DNA from: an uncultured Pseudomonadota bacterium
Lineage (GTDB): Bacteria; Pseudomonadota; Gammaproteobacteria; Methylococcales; Methylomonadaceae
NCBI GenBank assembly: GCA_903867225.1
Contig: CAIPQN010000033.1
Span: forward strand, 1 to 64,000
Direction: 5' to 3'
DNA length: 64,000 bases
Shown here: piece after piece, positions 1-9,324 of the stretch
Layout: the number at the start of each line of letters is the position of its first letter
Position numbering within the stretch: the first letter of the stretch is position 1
The notes under the pieces: generated by a model
Database searches by the model: none
The model's input: only the letters and a program-made list of their open reading frames with translations
Told to the model about the DNA's origin: nothing
Position numbers and translations under genes: made by a program

Positions 1-129
1 GGAATAAGAGAATGGACTTGTGCCGAGTGTGGCACGACGCATGACAGAGATGTTAATGCGGCTAAGAACATTCTCGCGCTTGGACATAAGCGTCTAGCTG
101 TAGGAATCACCGCCTCTTTAGGGCGGTGA
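1..129 (+). CDS. tnpB: TnpB (IS200/IS605 family) C-terminus, partial
   Basis: Only the last 42 codons are in the window, ending at TGA 127-129. The visible peptide carries the zinc-finger pair CAEC (residues 7-10 of the fragment) and the final RuvC catalytic segment [12 protein letters not shown], which together are typical of the TnpB C-terminus. TnpB proteins are RNA-guided DNA nucleases carried by IS605-type transposons. The stop codon lies inside the right-end hairpin of the element, as is usual in this family. The rest of the gene and any TnpA lie upstream of the window, so completeness cannot be judged. Confidence 0.9.
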   Translation, partial: GIREWTCAECGTTHDRDVNAAKNILALGHKRLAVGITASLGR

Positions 130-138
130 GGATGTCAA
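1..138 (+). mobile_element. Right end of an IS200/IS605-family element
   Basis: After the tnpB zinc finger comes a perfect 8-bp hairpin, TCACCGCC (107-114) pairing with GGCGGTGA (122-129), followed by GGATGTCAA to 138. A right-end hairpin followed by a TCAA-type terminus is characteristic of IS605-family elements. The left end is outside the window. The sequence straight after 138 continues as a truncated BLUF gene, which marks the insertion point. Confidence 0.8.
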
Positions 139-380
139 ATAAACTCTATGATCGTATTTTTAGCAGTCCTAAACATAAAGATATAATTAAAATTATGGAT
201 AAATCTATTGCCGTTCGTAATTTCCCTGATTGGTTAATGGGTTCAACGATGATTACAAAATCCGAATTATTTAAACTGAAAGCGTTAGACGTAAAAGAAA
301 GATTTAACAATGAAACTGTGATTGCACAATTTTTAAAGACAATTATTGATGTTGAGCGCAGTAATCTTCATTTTTCATAG
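139..380 (+). pseudogene. BLUF photoreceptor gene, 5' part lost to IS insertion
   Basis: The reading frame after the element gives about 80 residues, ending at TAG 378-380. The peptide contains FPDWLMGS, matching FPDWSMGF of the intact BLUF protein at 409-825 on the other strand, with similar spacing from a preceding SPKHKDI/DIRHKKI segment. That is the second half of a BLUF domain plus a short tail. The flavin-binding N-terminal half (Tyr and Gln of the YTS...N region) is missing. A formal GTG start at 126 lies within the IS, so a short fragment could be made, but it could not bind FAD. Confidence 0.75.
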
Positions 381-408
381 CAATCAATATGGGTTCAGAA
401 TGACTTAT

Positions 409-825
409 TTAAAATAAAGTCTCATGTTTAAACATATCAAGTAGTTCTTCAATTTCATCTTTAAAATTTCTTGGACTTTCATGTGAAGGTTGTTTTAGAA
501 ACGCACTAAATCCATCAATCGTTGTAACATCGGCTTTGTTAAATCCCATGCTCCAATCTGGAAATTTTAATTTTTCTAATGGCTGCCTATAAATTAATGT
601 GATTTTTTTATGCCTTATATCTTTGCTAATTTCATGAAAAGATTGGTTAACGATATGTTCTTCACCTTCCAATACTTGAAGAAAATATGGGTCTAAGTAT
701 AGTAATAATCCAGTAACTCCTATAGATTCGTTTTTAAATCTTGATTTATGTAATAGTTTTTTCAAATCATCTTCAGAAAATTTTTGATTTGAAATACTTG
801 TGTAAACTAAACAGTAAAGCGACAT
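409..825 (-). CDS. Short BLUF-domain blue-light sensor
   Basis: 138-residue protein consisting of one BLUF domain (about residues 1-95) and a short C-terminal helical tail with no effector domain. The BLUF hallmarks are the N-terminal LVYTSISNQKF segment holding the Tyr near residue 8, the GVTGLLLY strand, the LEGEE segment and FPDWSMGF. BLUF proteins bind FAD and signal through a hydrogen-bond switch in blue light; short ones act by protein-protein contact. An AAAGGAG site lies about 8 nt before the ATG at 825. It is convergent with a truncated BLUF paralogue. The output partner is unknown. Confidence 0.88.
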   Translation of the reverse strand: MSLYCLVYTSISNQKFSEDDLKKLLHKSRFKNESIGVTGLLLYLDPYFLQVLEGEEHIVNQSFHEISKDIRHKKITLIYRQPLEKLKFPDWSMGFNKADVTTIDGFSAFLKQPSHESPRNFKDEIEELLDMFKHETLF

Positions 826-927
826 TCTGTAATCTCCTTTTGAAAATTCACCATATTTTAGTAATAGCAGTCGGGTTAATTTTTATCTGAACCACTGACT
901 TTAAACTAAAATCTATTCTCGCTGCAT

Positions 928-3900
928 TCAATGTGAGTAGCTATCGCCAAATAATGCGTTAATATCCAATACTAAACCTACGTCACCACTACCAAGTAAA
1001 GTACAACCAATTACACCGCGAATATGTGACAAATAACCTTGTAAAGGTCTCGATAATATATTTTGTTGCCCAATCAATTCATTGACTTTAATTGCGACAC
1101 ATTGTTTTTGCTTATTGATAATAATAACAAATAAATGCTTTTCATCATGAATGAACTCTTCCTCCATTGATGTCGCTCCCTCATGATTCCCTTTTAAAAA
1201 TTGCACTGGAATAATGTCGCCATTTTCAATATTTAGCATATAACGTCCATCTTCGGCTGATAAACGCATTAAGCTATCGCTATCCGTGCGAACAATACTT
1301 TGTATACTATCAATAGGAACAATGTATTGTACTGCACCAACACGAACCACCATGCCATCGAGTAATAACATGGTTAGTGACATCGTTAAAGTCAACCGAA
1401 GACCGCCAGAAGGTAAATTTGCTATTTTTAAATTACCACCAATCGGACTTAAAAACTCTTTAATATCCGAAAAAGACAATCCTCCGTAAGTTGCATCATC
1501 ATTAGTCGTTATGCCATATTCTTTACGAAAGACCATATCAAGTTTAGGTTTTTCATTGAGCCAACCTAACTGCATAGCACGTTGAGAAACACGTTCTAAA
1601 TCAATACCAACACCGTCGTCTTCAATGATAACTTGCACATGATCATCACGTTCAACTAGCATAATACGCAACGAACCACGTCCATCTTTACCCGTTGCCG
1701 CACGACGTTCTGGAGTCTCAATGCTTTGTAAAATACAAAAACCTAACAAAGCGCGTAACGGTGATTTCATATTTTCTAGCATCGTAATATCCAACGAAAT
1801 ATCATCACCTTCCATTGTGAAATCTATAATACGTTGATTTTTCTGTGCGAGACCTTCTACAAATGGGATAAGTGGTTTTAACAATTGGCTAACTGAACGC
1901 ATACGTCCTGAAATAGCTTCTTCTTGTAATTGACTCAATAAACTTCCTGTTTGCACACCAATTTGTACCATTTTTTCAATCTTTTCTTGCCAGACAAGTA
2001 AAGAATTACAAATTTCTTCACGCACGATTGCCAGTTGACCATGCAATCCTTTTGTTTTGGAAGAAACAGTTTTAATTAAATCATCTTTGGCTAATTCGTC
2101 TAATAAATGCTGAACCATTGCCTGATGCGTTACCAATTCACCAATGGATTCCAACATACTACTGGACATTTGCCCATGATTTGAATTTACAGGAACATCA
2201 GTTTCATTTAAAAATACGTTATCGTTCGGCACGTTATCTTTATCTATGCCTGATTTTCGATCTATCAACTCTCTTTCAATAACGATCGATTTTTCACAAG
2301 GATCAAGTGTTATTAACGCTTCGGTAATTTGAATGAAATTTAACGGCGTTGCTAATAAAAAATCGAATAATGTACGATTATCACGGAATACCGTAACATT
2401 ACTAATTGATTTTACGGCACCAGATTCTATCCAATTTAAAAAATTACAGGCGAGATCTTCGTCTTGTTCTAAATCAGCACGAATAATATAAAAATTATTA
2501 CCACTATCCAGTGCAACGGTAGCCACCTTAACACTTTCAGCCGTTAATACTTTATGGAAAGATTTAGGCAAACTGAGCCTTGCTTCTATACTTTGTGATG
2601 ATAGCGTGCCACTTGAAACAAATGTTGCAGTTGAAGTCTCGTCTAACAATTTTTCAATGAGTTTCATATCAGGAATATCACCTGAACCCACACTTGCTAA
2701 AACCAATTCCAAATCCGCAATAAATGATTTTGCGATATGCACCATTACTGCATCAAGTTTCATAACATCGTTTAAAACACGCGCAAATAAATCACTTAAT
2801 GCTGTACACAAATGCGCTGCTGTATCTAATTTATAATGCAAACAAGCGTAATAAACTTCACGCAAAAGTTGAGTAATATGTACACAATTTGCACTTACTT
2901 CGATTTGATTTTTAACAGAATCTAAAATGTTGTTAATCGTGAGTAAATTTTCAAATACACGATTTGCACACACCCCCCCTAAAAAAGATTTTGCATCAAA
3001 TCCCGTATTAATCTGTTGTGATGAAGCTACATTTTCAATAGAAACCAAGCCTTCATACAACTGAAACTCAAAACGATGTACCACTTCATCAATAGCTTCA
3101 CCTGTTTCTACGTCCGCAAGAAAACGCTCAGAAGCATCAACTAAGTGTAAAAATCCAAAACTCTCAGCCAACGCTTTAATTTCGCGTGTTGCGTCGGATA
3201 ATTCTCCAATGCCAACGGTAACATTCACTTCTTTTTCAATTTGCGAATAAATGGAAAAAACACGCAACGGCTTTTGCAATTTGGCAAAAAATTGCACATT
3301 TGAATCGTTGTCATCCACATTACCGTGATTGATAACGCGAAGATTATTAGAGAGCGCGGTTAATTGTTCAATCAACGTTTCAGCTTGTTCAAACGTTGGC
3401 AATTCAAGTGCTAAAAATTGTTCCAATTTAGATTGCCAGTGATGTAAACCAATTTGTTTCGAGTAAAACAATAAACGAGTCGTTTCTTCTAATAAATGCG
3501 TTTGTGACATAGTGGGTGACTCTATAAAATTACTCAATTGATTCTTCATTTCGCGTAATATGTCGTGTGCCATTCCAGCGAAAATCTCTAAATAAACAGG
3601 GTCGTTTGCCAGCGACTCCGTTTTATCAAAAATCATGGATTGTATTGCTTCAAGTTCAATAGGTGTTTCAGCATTCCCAAAATCACGTTCAAATAAAATC
3701 AATAATCGTGTATATAAAGCATTTGCAATTTCTTCTGTTACATTAGAAATCGCAAAAAAATCACCTAAAACTGCTTGCCATTCAGGCAATTTTATTTGTT
3801 CAACAGCAACTAATAACCGTTGACTTGCTTCTAAAAAATTAATTTGTGCTTGTTCTAAAAAATCCGTTTCAAATTCAACAAGTGCATCCTGCATTTCTTT

Positions 3901-4956
3901 AAAGATACTGTCCGCCATTGAAGAAAATAGCTCTCTATAAATCGGATCATTTGCTAAGGTTTCCGAGTTATCAAAGATAATCGCTAGTGGTGCGGATGGT
4001 GTTTCGTCTTCAATAATAGATTCTAATTCGTCATCATTAAGAACTAATTCCGATTCATCTACACCAATAACAAACGCTAATTCGCCCCCATCGTCATCTT
4101 CAACAAGTAATTCTTCAATAAGTGTCTCCGCACTACCAAAATCAGATTCAAACAACGCTAATAAACGAGTATGTAATGTTTTTATTTGTGATTCTTTGGG
4201 TTTGGAAATTGCTAAGAATTTACCTAAAATCGCTTGCCATTCTGGCAATTTTATTTGTTCAGCCGCGACTTGTAGACGTTGACATGCCTCGGAAAAATGA
4301 GTTTGTGCCAATGTTGAATCTGTTGCAAATTCAGCAAGTGCTACATCCATTTCTTGAAAAATATCCTTCGCCATTGACGAAAACAATTCACGAAACATTG
4401 GGTCATTCGCTAAAGATTCTGTGTTATCAAAAATCATCGCTAGCGGAGCAGAATTATCAACTTCAGGTTCTAATTCAGCTTCAACAGTCGATTCTAATAC
4501 AACAGGCGTACTTTTTTCAGCGGGTGATTTTTTTACGGCAGGTACGCCGCTTTTTATTTCACGACAACGTACCAATTTATCTTTCATGCGATCAACAAGA
4601 TCGTTTGATGTGTCTGGTGTCGCATCGAGTTGTGTGCTGCACACTTGCGACAACATCGGGTGTAATATATCAACCATTTCCAATAACAAATCAGTCAATT
4701 CGTCATCTAATGGCACACCTTCATCACGCACTAAACCGATTAAATCTTCTGCAACATGAGCGCGTGACTCAATGACAGACAATCCCATGACGCGCGAATT
4801 ACCCTTGAACGTGTGCATAGCACGAAATAAACTGCCAATCGTGTTTGTGTCTGTGGGTGTGCTTTTTAAAATAAGCAAAGCATCTTCCATCGCTTCTAAA
4901 GATTGCTCACCTTCGTCGGCATAAAGCCCCCAAACCTCATCTAATTCATCAGACAT
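928..4956 (-). CDS. CheA-like Hpt protein with degenerate ATPase domain
   Basis: 1342 residues, last gene of the chemotaxis operon. Order: Hpt domain (1-110) with phosphorylatable His48 in HTFKGNS; three related segments of about 110 residues (about 170-285, 321-433, 438-535) sharing a FDN.E.LANDP opening and LPEWQA near the end; a long helical region; a CheA dimerisation-like segment (about 925-1025); an HATPase-like region (about 1040-1190); and a CheW domain (about 1195-1340). The ATP site is damaged: the N-box Asn position is Phe1073 (LGFCILQS instead of the usual RN..DHG), and the SGRGVGMD box is replaced by TYGGLSFS. The G1 box DDGVGID (1113-1119) remains. It probably cannot phosphorylate itself and receives phosphate from the kinase at 12491-13708. 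Confidence 0.85.
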   Translation of the reverse strand: MSDELDEVWGLYADEGEQSLEAMEDALLILKSTPTDTNTIGSLFRAMHTFKGNSRVMGLSVIESRAHVAEDLIGLVRDEGVPLDDELTDLLLEMVDILHPMLSQVCSTQLDATPDTSNDLVDRMKDKLVRCREIKSGVPAVKKSPAEKSTPVVLESTVEAELEPEVDNSAPLAMIFDNTESLANDPMFRELFSSMAKDIFQEMDVALAEFATDSTLAQTHFSEACQRLQVAAEQIKLPEWQAILGKFLAISKPKESQIKTLHTRLLALFESDFGSAETLIEELLVEDDDGGELAFVIGVDESELVLNDDELESIIEDETPSAPLAIIFDNSETLANDPIYRELFSSMADSIFKEMQDALVEFETDFLEQAQINFLEASQRLLVAVEQIKLPEWQAVLGDFFAISNVTEEIANALYTRLLILFERDFGNAETPIELEAIQSMIFDKTESLANDPVYLEIFAGMAHDILREMKNQLSNFIESPTMSQTHLLEETTRLLFYSKQIGLHHWQSKLEQFLALELPTFEQAETLIEQLTALSNNLRVINHGNVDDNDSNVQFFAKLQKPLRVFSIYSQIEKEVNVTVGIGELSDATREIKALAESFGFLHLVDASERFLADVETGEAIDEVVHRFEFQLYEGLVSIENVASSQQINTGFDAKSFLGGVCANRVFENLLTINNILDSVKNQIEVSANCVHITQLLREVYYACLHYKLDTAAHLCTALSDLFARVLNDVMKLDAVMVHIAKSFIADLELVLASVGSGDIPDMKLIEKLLDETSTATFVSSGTLSSQSIEARLSLPKSFHKVLTAESVKVATVALDSGNNFYIIRADLEQDEDLACNFLNWIESGAVKSISNVTVFRDNRTLFDFLLATPLNFIQITEALITLDPCEKSIVIERELIDRKSGIDKDNVPNDNVFLNETDVPVNSNHGQMSSSMLESIGELVTHQAMVQHLLDELAKDDLIKTVSSKTKGLHGQLAIVREEICNSLLVWQEKIEKMVQIGVQTGSLLSQLQEEAISGRMRSVSQLLKPLIPFVEGLAQKNQRIIDFTMEGDDISLDITMLENMKSPLRALLGFCILQSIETPERRAATGKDGRGSLRIMLVERDDHVQVIIEDDGVGIDLERVSQRAMQLGWLNEKPKLDMVFRKEYGITTNDDATYGGLSFSDIKEFLSPIGGNLKIANLPSGGLRLTLTMSLTMLLLDGMVVRVGAVQYIVPIDSIQSIVRTDSDSLMRLSAEDGRYMLNIENGDIIPVQFLKGNHEGATSMEEEFIHDEKHLFVIIINKQKQCVAIKVNELIGQQNILSRPLQGYLSHIRGVIGCTLLGSGDVGLVLDINALFGDSYSH

Positions 4957-5029
4957 TTTATTTTTCTTCTATGGGTTATCGTTATCAATATGAGTGTTAT
5001 TTATCGGTTAGTGCGTGTTAAATGTGTTT

Positions 5030-5434
5030 TTAACCGCCGAGTATTTTTTTAATGGTTCGTTCCATTTCTGCACCCCGAACAGCGGCTAAATCTAACGATA
5101 CCGCACCTGATGGTTTGGTAATAATGGCATCTGCACCTAATAAACGGGCTTTTGCCGCATACGGTGAGCCTTCCAATGCCACCGATGACAAAATGACAAT
5201 TTTTGCTTTTGTTTTCGGACGTGCTTGACGTAAAAATTCAAGTCCATCCATTTCAGGCATTTCAATATCCAGCATAATTAACGATAAATTAGGAAACTTT
5301 GCTAACTCAAGTAACGCTTTTTTGCCGTTGTCAGCATTCGTTACCACGGTAAAGCCTGCCCATTTACTGATAATTCCGCGAATCACATTTCGCATCATCA
5401 CCGAGTCGTCTACTATCATTACTTCATAAGCCAT
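5030..5434 (-). CDS. CheY-like single-domain response regulator
   Basis: 134-residue receiver domain. Acidic pair at DD9-10, phospho-acceptor Asp56 in IMLDIEMPEMDG, Ser/Thr switch at SSVA, and the conserved Lys in ITKPSG. The sequence is closer to the receiver half of CheB than to classical CheY. It has no output domain, so it would act by binding a target, or as a phosphate sink. It sits between the chemoreceptor and the Hpt protein in the same operon, which suggests it takes phosphate from His48 of that protein. A GGGGGAAAT leader like that of the receptor gene precedes the ATG. Confidence 0.88.
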   Translation of the reverse strand: MAYEVMIVDDSVMMRNVIRGIISKWAGFTVVTNADNGKKALLELAKFPNLSLIMLDIEMPEMDGLEFLRQARPKTKAKIVILSSVALEGSPYAAKARLLGADAIITKPSGAVSLDLAAVRGAEMERTIKKILGG

Positions 5435-5510
5435 TTCTATTTCCCCCTCATTTTTATTATTGAAACAAGGATGAGTAAATTAACACTCACCCCTGTGATT
5501 AATCGTAATT

Positions 5511-8500
5511 TTAAAACTTATCAAACCCACGTTCGTCGCTATCTAACGGCATCACCTGTTTAGGTGATTTTTTCACTGGTGCAGCAGCAACAGTCGCGGG
5601 TTTAGCTGGTGCCGCTTTAGGCGCAGCTGGGGCGACTTTTTGTTGTGCTAACATCGCTTGCAATTGACGTAATACATCTGGCGTAATGCCGTCTAAACTT
5701 AGCAATCCCGATGAACGTTGACGCGACCGCAATTTGAATCTGCTCAATTCTTGTTGCGTACGCGATGCAACTGCAGTGAGTCCTGTAGAAGATAACGCTT
5801 GCTCTTCAGATTGCAAGCTACCTTCACGGGCTGCCGAAGCCACTTGTCCCATCGCAATGTTAATTTGCGACACGCCGCGTGATTGTTCCATACTCGCTGT
5901 TGAAATTTCAGATACTAGATTTTTTACCTTAGTAACATTAGTAACAATTTTATCCAACGCTTGCCCCGTTTCGGCGGCGATATTCACACCATCGCTGACG
6001 CGTTTAGTTGAATCTTCGATTAAATCCGCTGTTTCACGAGCCGCTTTCGCGCTGCGTCCCGCCAAATTACGCACTTCTTGAGCAACAACCGCAAAACCAC
6101 GTCCATGTTGTCCAGCTCTTGCCGCTTCAACCGCCGCATTTAATGCCAACAAATTAGTTTGGAATGCGATTTCGTCAATTACCTTGATGATTTTAGCAAT
6201 ACTTTGTGCCGAATCGTTGATTGAACTCATCGCTACAGACATGGCTTGCATTTTCGCTTGACCTTGATTCGCCGCATCAGAAGTAATCATAACTAACTGA
6301 TTCGCTGAGTTTGCATTTTCGGTGTTGGCTTTAACTTGGCTATCCGTTTCTTCAAGTGCTGACGTAATTTCTTCTACCGCTGAAGATTGCTCTTCAGAAT
6401 TCGCCGCCATATTTTGTGACGATGCACTGAGTTGCGTTGCCGATGATGCGACTTCTTGAATAGCATCGTTAATTTGATAGAACGTATCATTCAAACCAAC
6501 CAACGCGCTTTCAAATGCGTCGATAATTTTACGGTAATCGCCTTGATGTCTGTCTGCATTCACAGTGATGGCTAAGTTACCATCAACAATTGCATTGGAC
6601 ATCATTGACGCATCTTCGATAATGAAGTTCACCGCATCAATACAGGTGTTCAAGTTATTTTTCAACACGTTGAAATCACCGTTGTAGGTATCGGTAATTT
6701 TCGCAGGAATGTTGCCTTGGGAAATGTTATTCACATAATCCGCTGCCACATTCAACGGTCCAATCACTGCGTCTAAGGTGTCGTTCACACCGACCACGAT
6801 TTTACGGAAATCACCTTGGTGTTTAGTGGCATCGGCTCGCGTCGCTAATTTACCTTCCACTGCCGCCACTGACAAAATGTTAGCGTCGGAAACTAAAGCA
6901 TTCACCGCATCAATACAGGTGTTCAAGTTATTTTTCAGGACGTTGAAATCACCATTGTAGGTATCGGTAATTTTCGCAGGAATGTTGCCTTGGGAAATGT
7001 TGTTCACATAATCCGCTGCCACATTCAACGGTCCAATCACCGCGTCTAAGGTGTCGTTCACACCGACCACGATTTTACGGAAATCACCTTGATGTTTCGT
7101 TGCATCAGCACGAGTCGCTAATTTACCTTCCACTGCCGCCACGGACAAAATGTTAGCGTCAGAAACCAAAGCGTTGACCGCATCAATACAGGTGTTCAAG
7201 TTATTTTTCAACACGTTGAAATCACCGTTGTAGGTATCGGTAATTTTCGCAGGAATGTTGCCTTGGGAAATGTTGTTCACATAATCCGCTGCCACATTCA
7301 ACGGTCCAATCACCGCGTCTAATGTGTCGTTCACACCGACTACGATTTTACGGAAATCGCCCTGATGTTTCGTCGCATCCGCACGCGTCGCTAATTTACC
7401 TTCTACCGCCGCGACAGACAAAATGTTGGCATCTGAAACCAAAGCGTTGACCGCATCGATACAGGTGTTCAAGTTATTTTTCAGGACGTTGAAATCACCG
7501 TTGTATGTATCGGTAATTTTTGCAGGAATGTTACCTTGTGAAATTTTATCAACGTAATCCGCTGCCACATTCAATGGTCCAATTACCGCGTCTAATGTGT
7601 CGTTCACGCCTTCCACGATTTTACGGAAATCGCCCTGATGTTTCGTCGCATCCGCACGCGTCGCTAATTTACCTTCCACTGCCGCTACTGACAAAATGTT
7701 GGCATCAGAAACTAAACGTTTAATGCTTTCTCGCATCGAAATCAGATATTCATGAATTTGATCATCATTAGAGGCTTTTGCCATTTCAGCAGTCATGTCG
7801 CCATTCGCAATTTTAGTCACATACGCCACTAAATCAGATAACCAACCATGTACACTGTTGATGGCTTGCTTCATTTTATCGTGGTCGCCTTGGCAAGCCA
7901 CTTCGACTTTTTGACGTAAATCACCACCGCAAATCAATGAAAGAATGCGATTACCTTCGCCGATGGGTAATAAAATTGCGTCCAGCATATTATTTACGCC
8001 GTTCACAACCGCTGCATATTCACCTTGAAATTTTTCAGGTTTTCCGCGTTCTGACAACAAGCCTTCATTCGATGCAACGGTTAATCGTTGCATTTCATCT
8101 TGTAATGATTTTAGAACATTGATTACTTGAACCAAACTTTTTGAAAGCTCATCATTTTCAGAGCGAACATCAATCTTGACACTAAAATCACCTGCTGCAA
8201 TGCCTTTCGCTGCCGCAGCTTGTTGATTGATCGCATCGATACAAGTGTTTAAGTTGTTTTTCAATACGTTAAAATCACCGTTATAAGTATCGGTAATTTT
8301 TGCTGGCGTGTTGCCTTGTGAAATTTTATCCACATAATCGGCGGCAACATTCAATGGTCCAATTACCGCGTCTAACGTACCATTCACGCCTTCCACAATT
8401 TTACGGAAATCACCTTGATGTTTTGTCGCATCGGCACGCGTTGCTAAACGCCCCTCAACCGCTGCAACCGATAAAATGTTGGCATCACTAACCATTCGAG

Positions 8501-9311
8501 CAATGTTCTCTTTTAAAAGACAAACGCTTTCGTGCAATTTTTTAACAGTGCCTTCATCATCGCAAGGCGTTAAATTGTGAGTTAAATCGCCACTTGCAAC
8601 AGAAAATAAAACATCCGTTACCTGTTTAAACGCAGTGACATCATTCCATTCAACGATAGTATTTGTACGCTTACCGTCCTTATCTAACAAAGGTGTTGCC
8701 GATAAAGAAAAAGTACGACCACCGAGGTTTATTTCCGCCATAGATTTACCGCGTAATCCATCCATCATTTTACGTTGATGTGCAGGATTTCTATGGAATA
8801 TATCCATGTTAGAACCCATCAATGTACTTTTATTGAACTGCGGTAAATCTTTACGAATATCGGATTCTGCCTTATTGAACATTTCAATTAACGCAGGATT
8901 CATATAAATGATATTGTAATTTTCATCTGCTAATTGCACACAGGTCGATACGCCTTCAAGCAAATGCGGTAACAAACTGTTCACTTGCATATTGTGAACT
9001 AACTCGTTTATTTTAGAAATTAACGCACTTTGTTCACCAGCAATTTCAGGTATCACAAGTCGATTGCCTTGATTTCCTGCTTTAACTTTTACAATGAGCT
9101 TATCAAGCTCCGCTATAACAGCGTCTTGCCCCTTTAATTCTTCAGTCATTTCATACTTCCCATTTAAAAAATTAGTTTTCGACGCTTCTATCACTGGCGT
9201 TTCTTCCTGTGACGCATCTGTTTTTATATCTGTTGTGCTGCTTGTTTCTTTGTCCACCCACGCCAACGGATCATTCGGTGGTTTCTGTATTCGTCTGCGT
9301 CTTTCTGCCAT
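5511..9311 (-). CDS. Cytoplasmic poly-HAMP chemoreceptor (MCP)
   Basis: 1266 residues with no hydrophobic membrane segment, so a soluble receptor. Order: Arg-rich N-terminus (RRRR at 4-7); PAS domain (about 115-235); a long chain of HAMP-like modules (about 236-960) built on a 91-residue repeat with [12 protein letters not shown] and [18 protein letters not shown] signalling hairpin with its tip around [21 protein letters not shown]; an Ala/Pro/Lys-rich linker; and a final GFDKF. Such receptors form cytoplasmic arrays with CheW and CheA. The next gene upstream encodes a ParA-like ATPase, as in the R. sphaeroides TlpT/PpfA pair, so active positioning of the cluster is likely. The end resembles the xWxxF tether for CheR/CheB, with Phe in place of Trp. 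Confidence 0.9.
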   Translation of the reverse strand: MAERRRRIQKPPNDPLAWVDKETSSTTDIKTDASQEETPVIEASKTNFLNGKYEMTEELKGQDAVIAELDKLIVKVKAGNQGNRLVIPEIAGEQSALISKINELVHNMQVNSLLPHLLEGVSTCVQLADENYNIIYMNPALIEMFNKAESDIRKDLPQFNKSTLMGSNMDIFHRNPAHQRKMMDGLRGKSMAEINLGGRTFSLSATPLLDKDGKRTNTIVEWNDVTAFKQVTDVLFSVASGDLTHNLTPCDDEGTVKKLHESVCLLKENIARMVSDANILSVAAVEGRLATRADATKHQGDFRKIVEGVNGTLDAVIGPLNVAADYVDKISQGNTPAKITDTYNGDFNVLKNNLNTCIDAINQQAAAAKGIAAGDFSVKIDVRSENDELSKSLVQVINVLKSLQDEMQRLTVASNEGLLSERGKPEKFQGEYAAVVNGVNNMLDAILLPIGEGNRILSLICGGDLRQKVEVACQGDHDKMKQAINSVHGWLSDLVAYVTKIANGDMTAEMAKASNDDQIHEYLISMRESIKRLVSDANILSVAAVEGKLATRADATKHQGDFRKIVEGVNDTLDAVIGPLNVAADYVDKISQGNIPAKITDTYNGDFNVLKNNLNTCIDAVNALVSDANILSVAAVEGKLATRADATKHQGDFRKIVVGVNDTLDAVIGPLNVAADYVNNISQGNIPAKITDTYNGDFNVLKNNLNTCIDAVNALVSDANILSVAAVEGKLATRADATKHQGDFRKIVVGVNDTLDAVIGPLNVAADYVNNISQGNIPAKITDTYNGDFNVLKNNLNTCIDAVNALVSDANILSVAAVEGKLATRADATKHQGDFRKIVVGVNDTLDAVIGPLNVAADYVNNISQGNIPAKITDTYNGDFNVLKNNLNTCIDAVNFIIEDASMMSNAIVDGNLAITVNADRHQGDYRKIIDAFESALVGLNDTFYQINDAIQEVASSATQLSASSQNMAANSEEQSSAVEEITSALEETDSQVKANTENANSANQLVMITSDAANQGQAKMQAMSVAMSSINDSAQSIAKIIKVIDEIAFQTNLLALNAAVEAARAGQHGRGFAVVAQEVRNLAGRSAKAARETADLIEDSTKRVSDGVNIAAETGQALDKIVTNVTKVKNLVSEISTASMEQSRGVSQINIAMGQVASAAREGSLQSEEQALSSTGLTAVASRTQQELSRFKLRSRQRSSGLLSLDGITPDVLRQLQAMLAQQKVAPAAPKAAPAKPATVAAAPVKKSPKQVMPLDSDERGFDKF
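6641..7715 (-). repeat. 273-bp tandem repeats inside the MCP gene
   Basis: Four nearly identical 273-bp units start at 6641, 6914, 7187 and 7460, anchored on the shared TACAGGTGTTCAAG. Each encodes 91 residues, that is two HAMP-like modules, so copy number changes keep the frame. A more diverged copy lies near 8241-8490. Spacing was measured directly on the sequence. Low divergence between units suggests recent amplification or gene conversion. Confidence 0.92.
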
Positions 9312-9324
9312 TTATTTCCCCCTC

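Larger units (their letters stand above)
1..158 (+). ncRNA. Predicted omega/reRNA 3' portion with guide
   Basis: In IS605 elements the guide RNA of TnpB is made from the 3' end of tnpB plus the right end, and reads on into the flanking DNA, which supplies the guide. By that rule the scaffold ends at 138 and the guide is about 139-158, inside the interrupted BLUF gene. The 5' boundary of the RNA cannot be seen. This is inferred from family knowledge plus the visible right end; transcription is not shown. Confidence 0.35.

Noticed and set aside
4122-4775. 217-codon open frame on the plus strand
   Set aside because: It lies opposite the CheA-like gene in strong coding sequence, has no ribosome site or recognisable domain, and reflects the codon bias of the minus-strand gene.
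6641-7715. Regular repeats considered as a CRISPR array
   Set aside because: Units are 273 bp, coding and nearly identical throughout, without unique spacers; they are HAMP-module repeats in a chemoreceptor gene.
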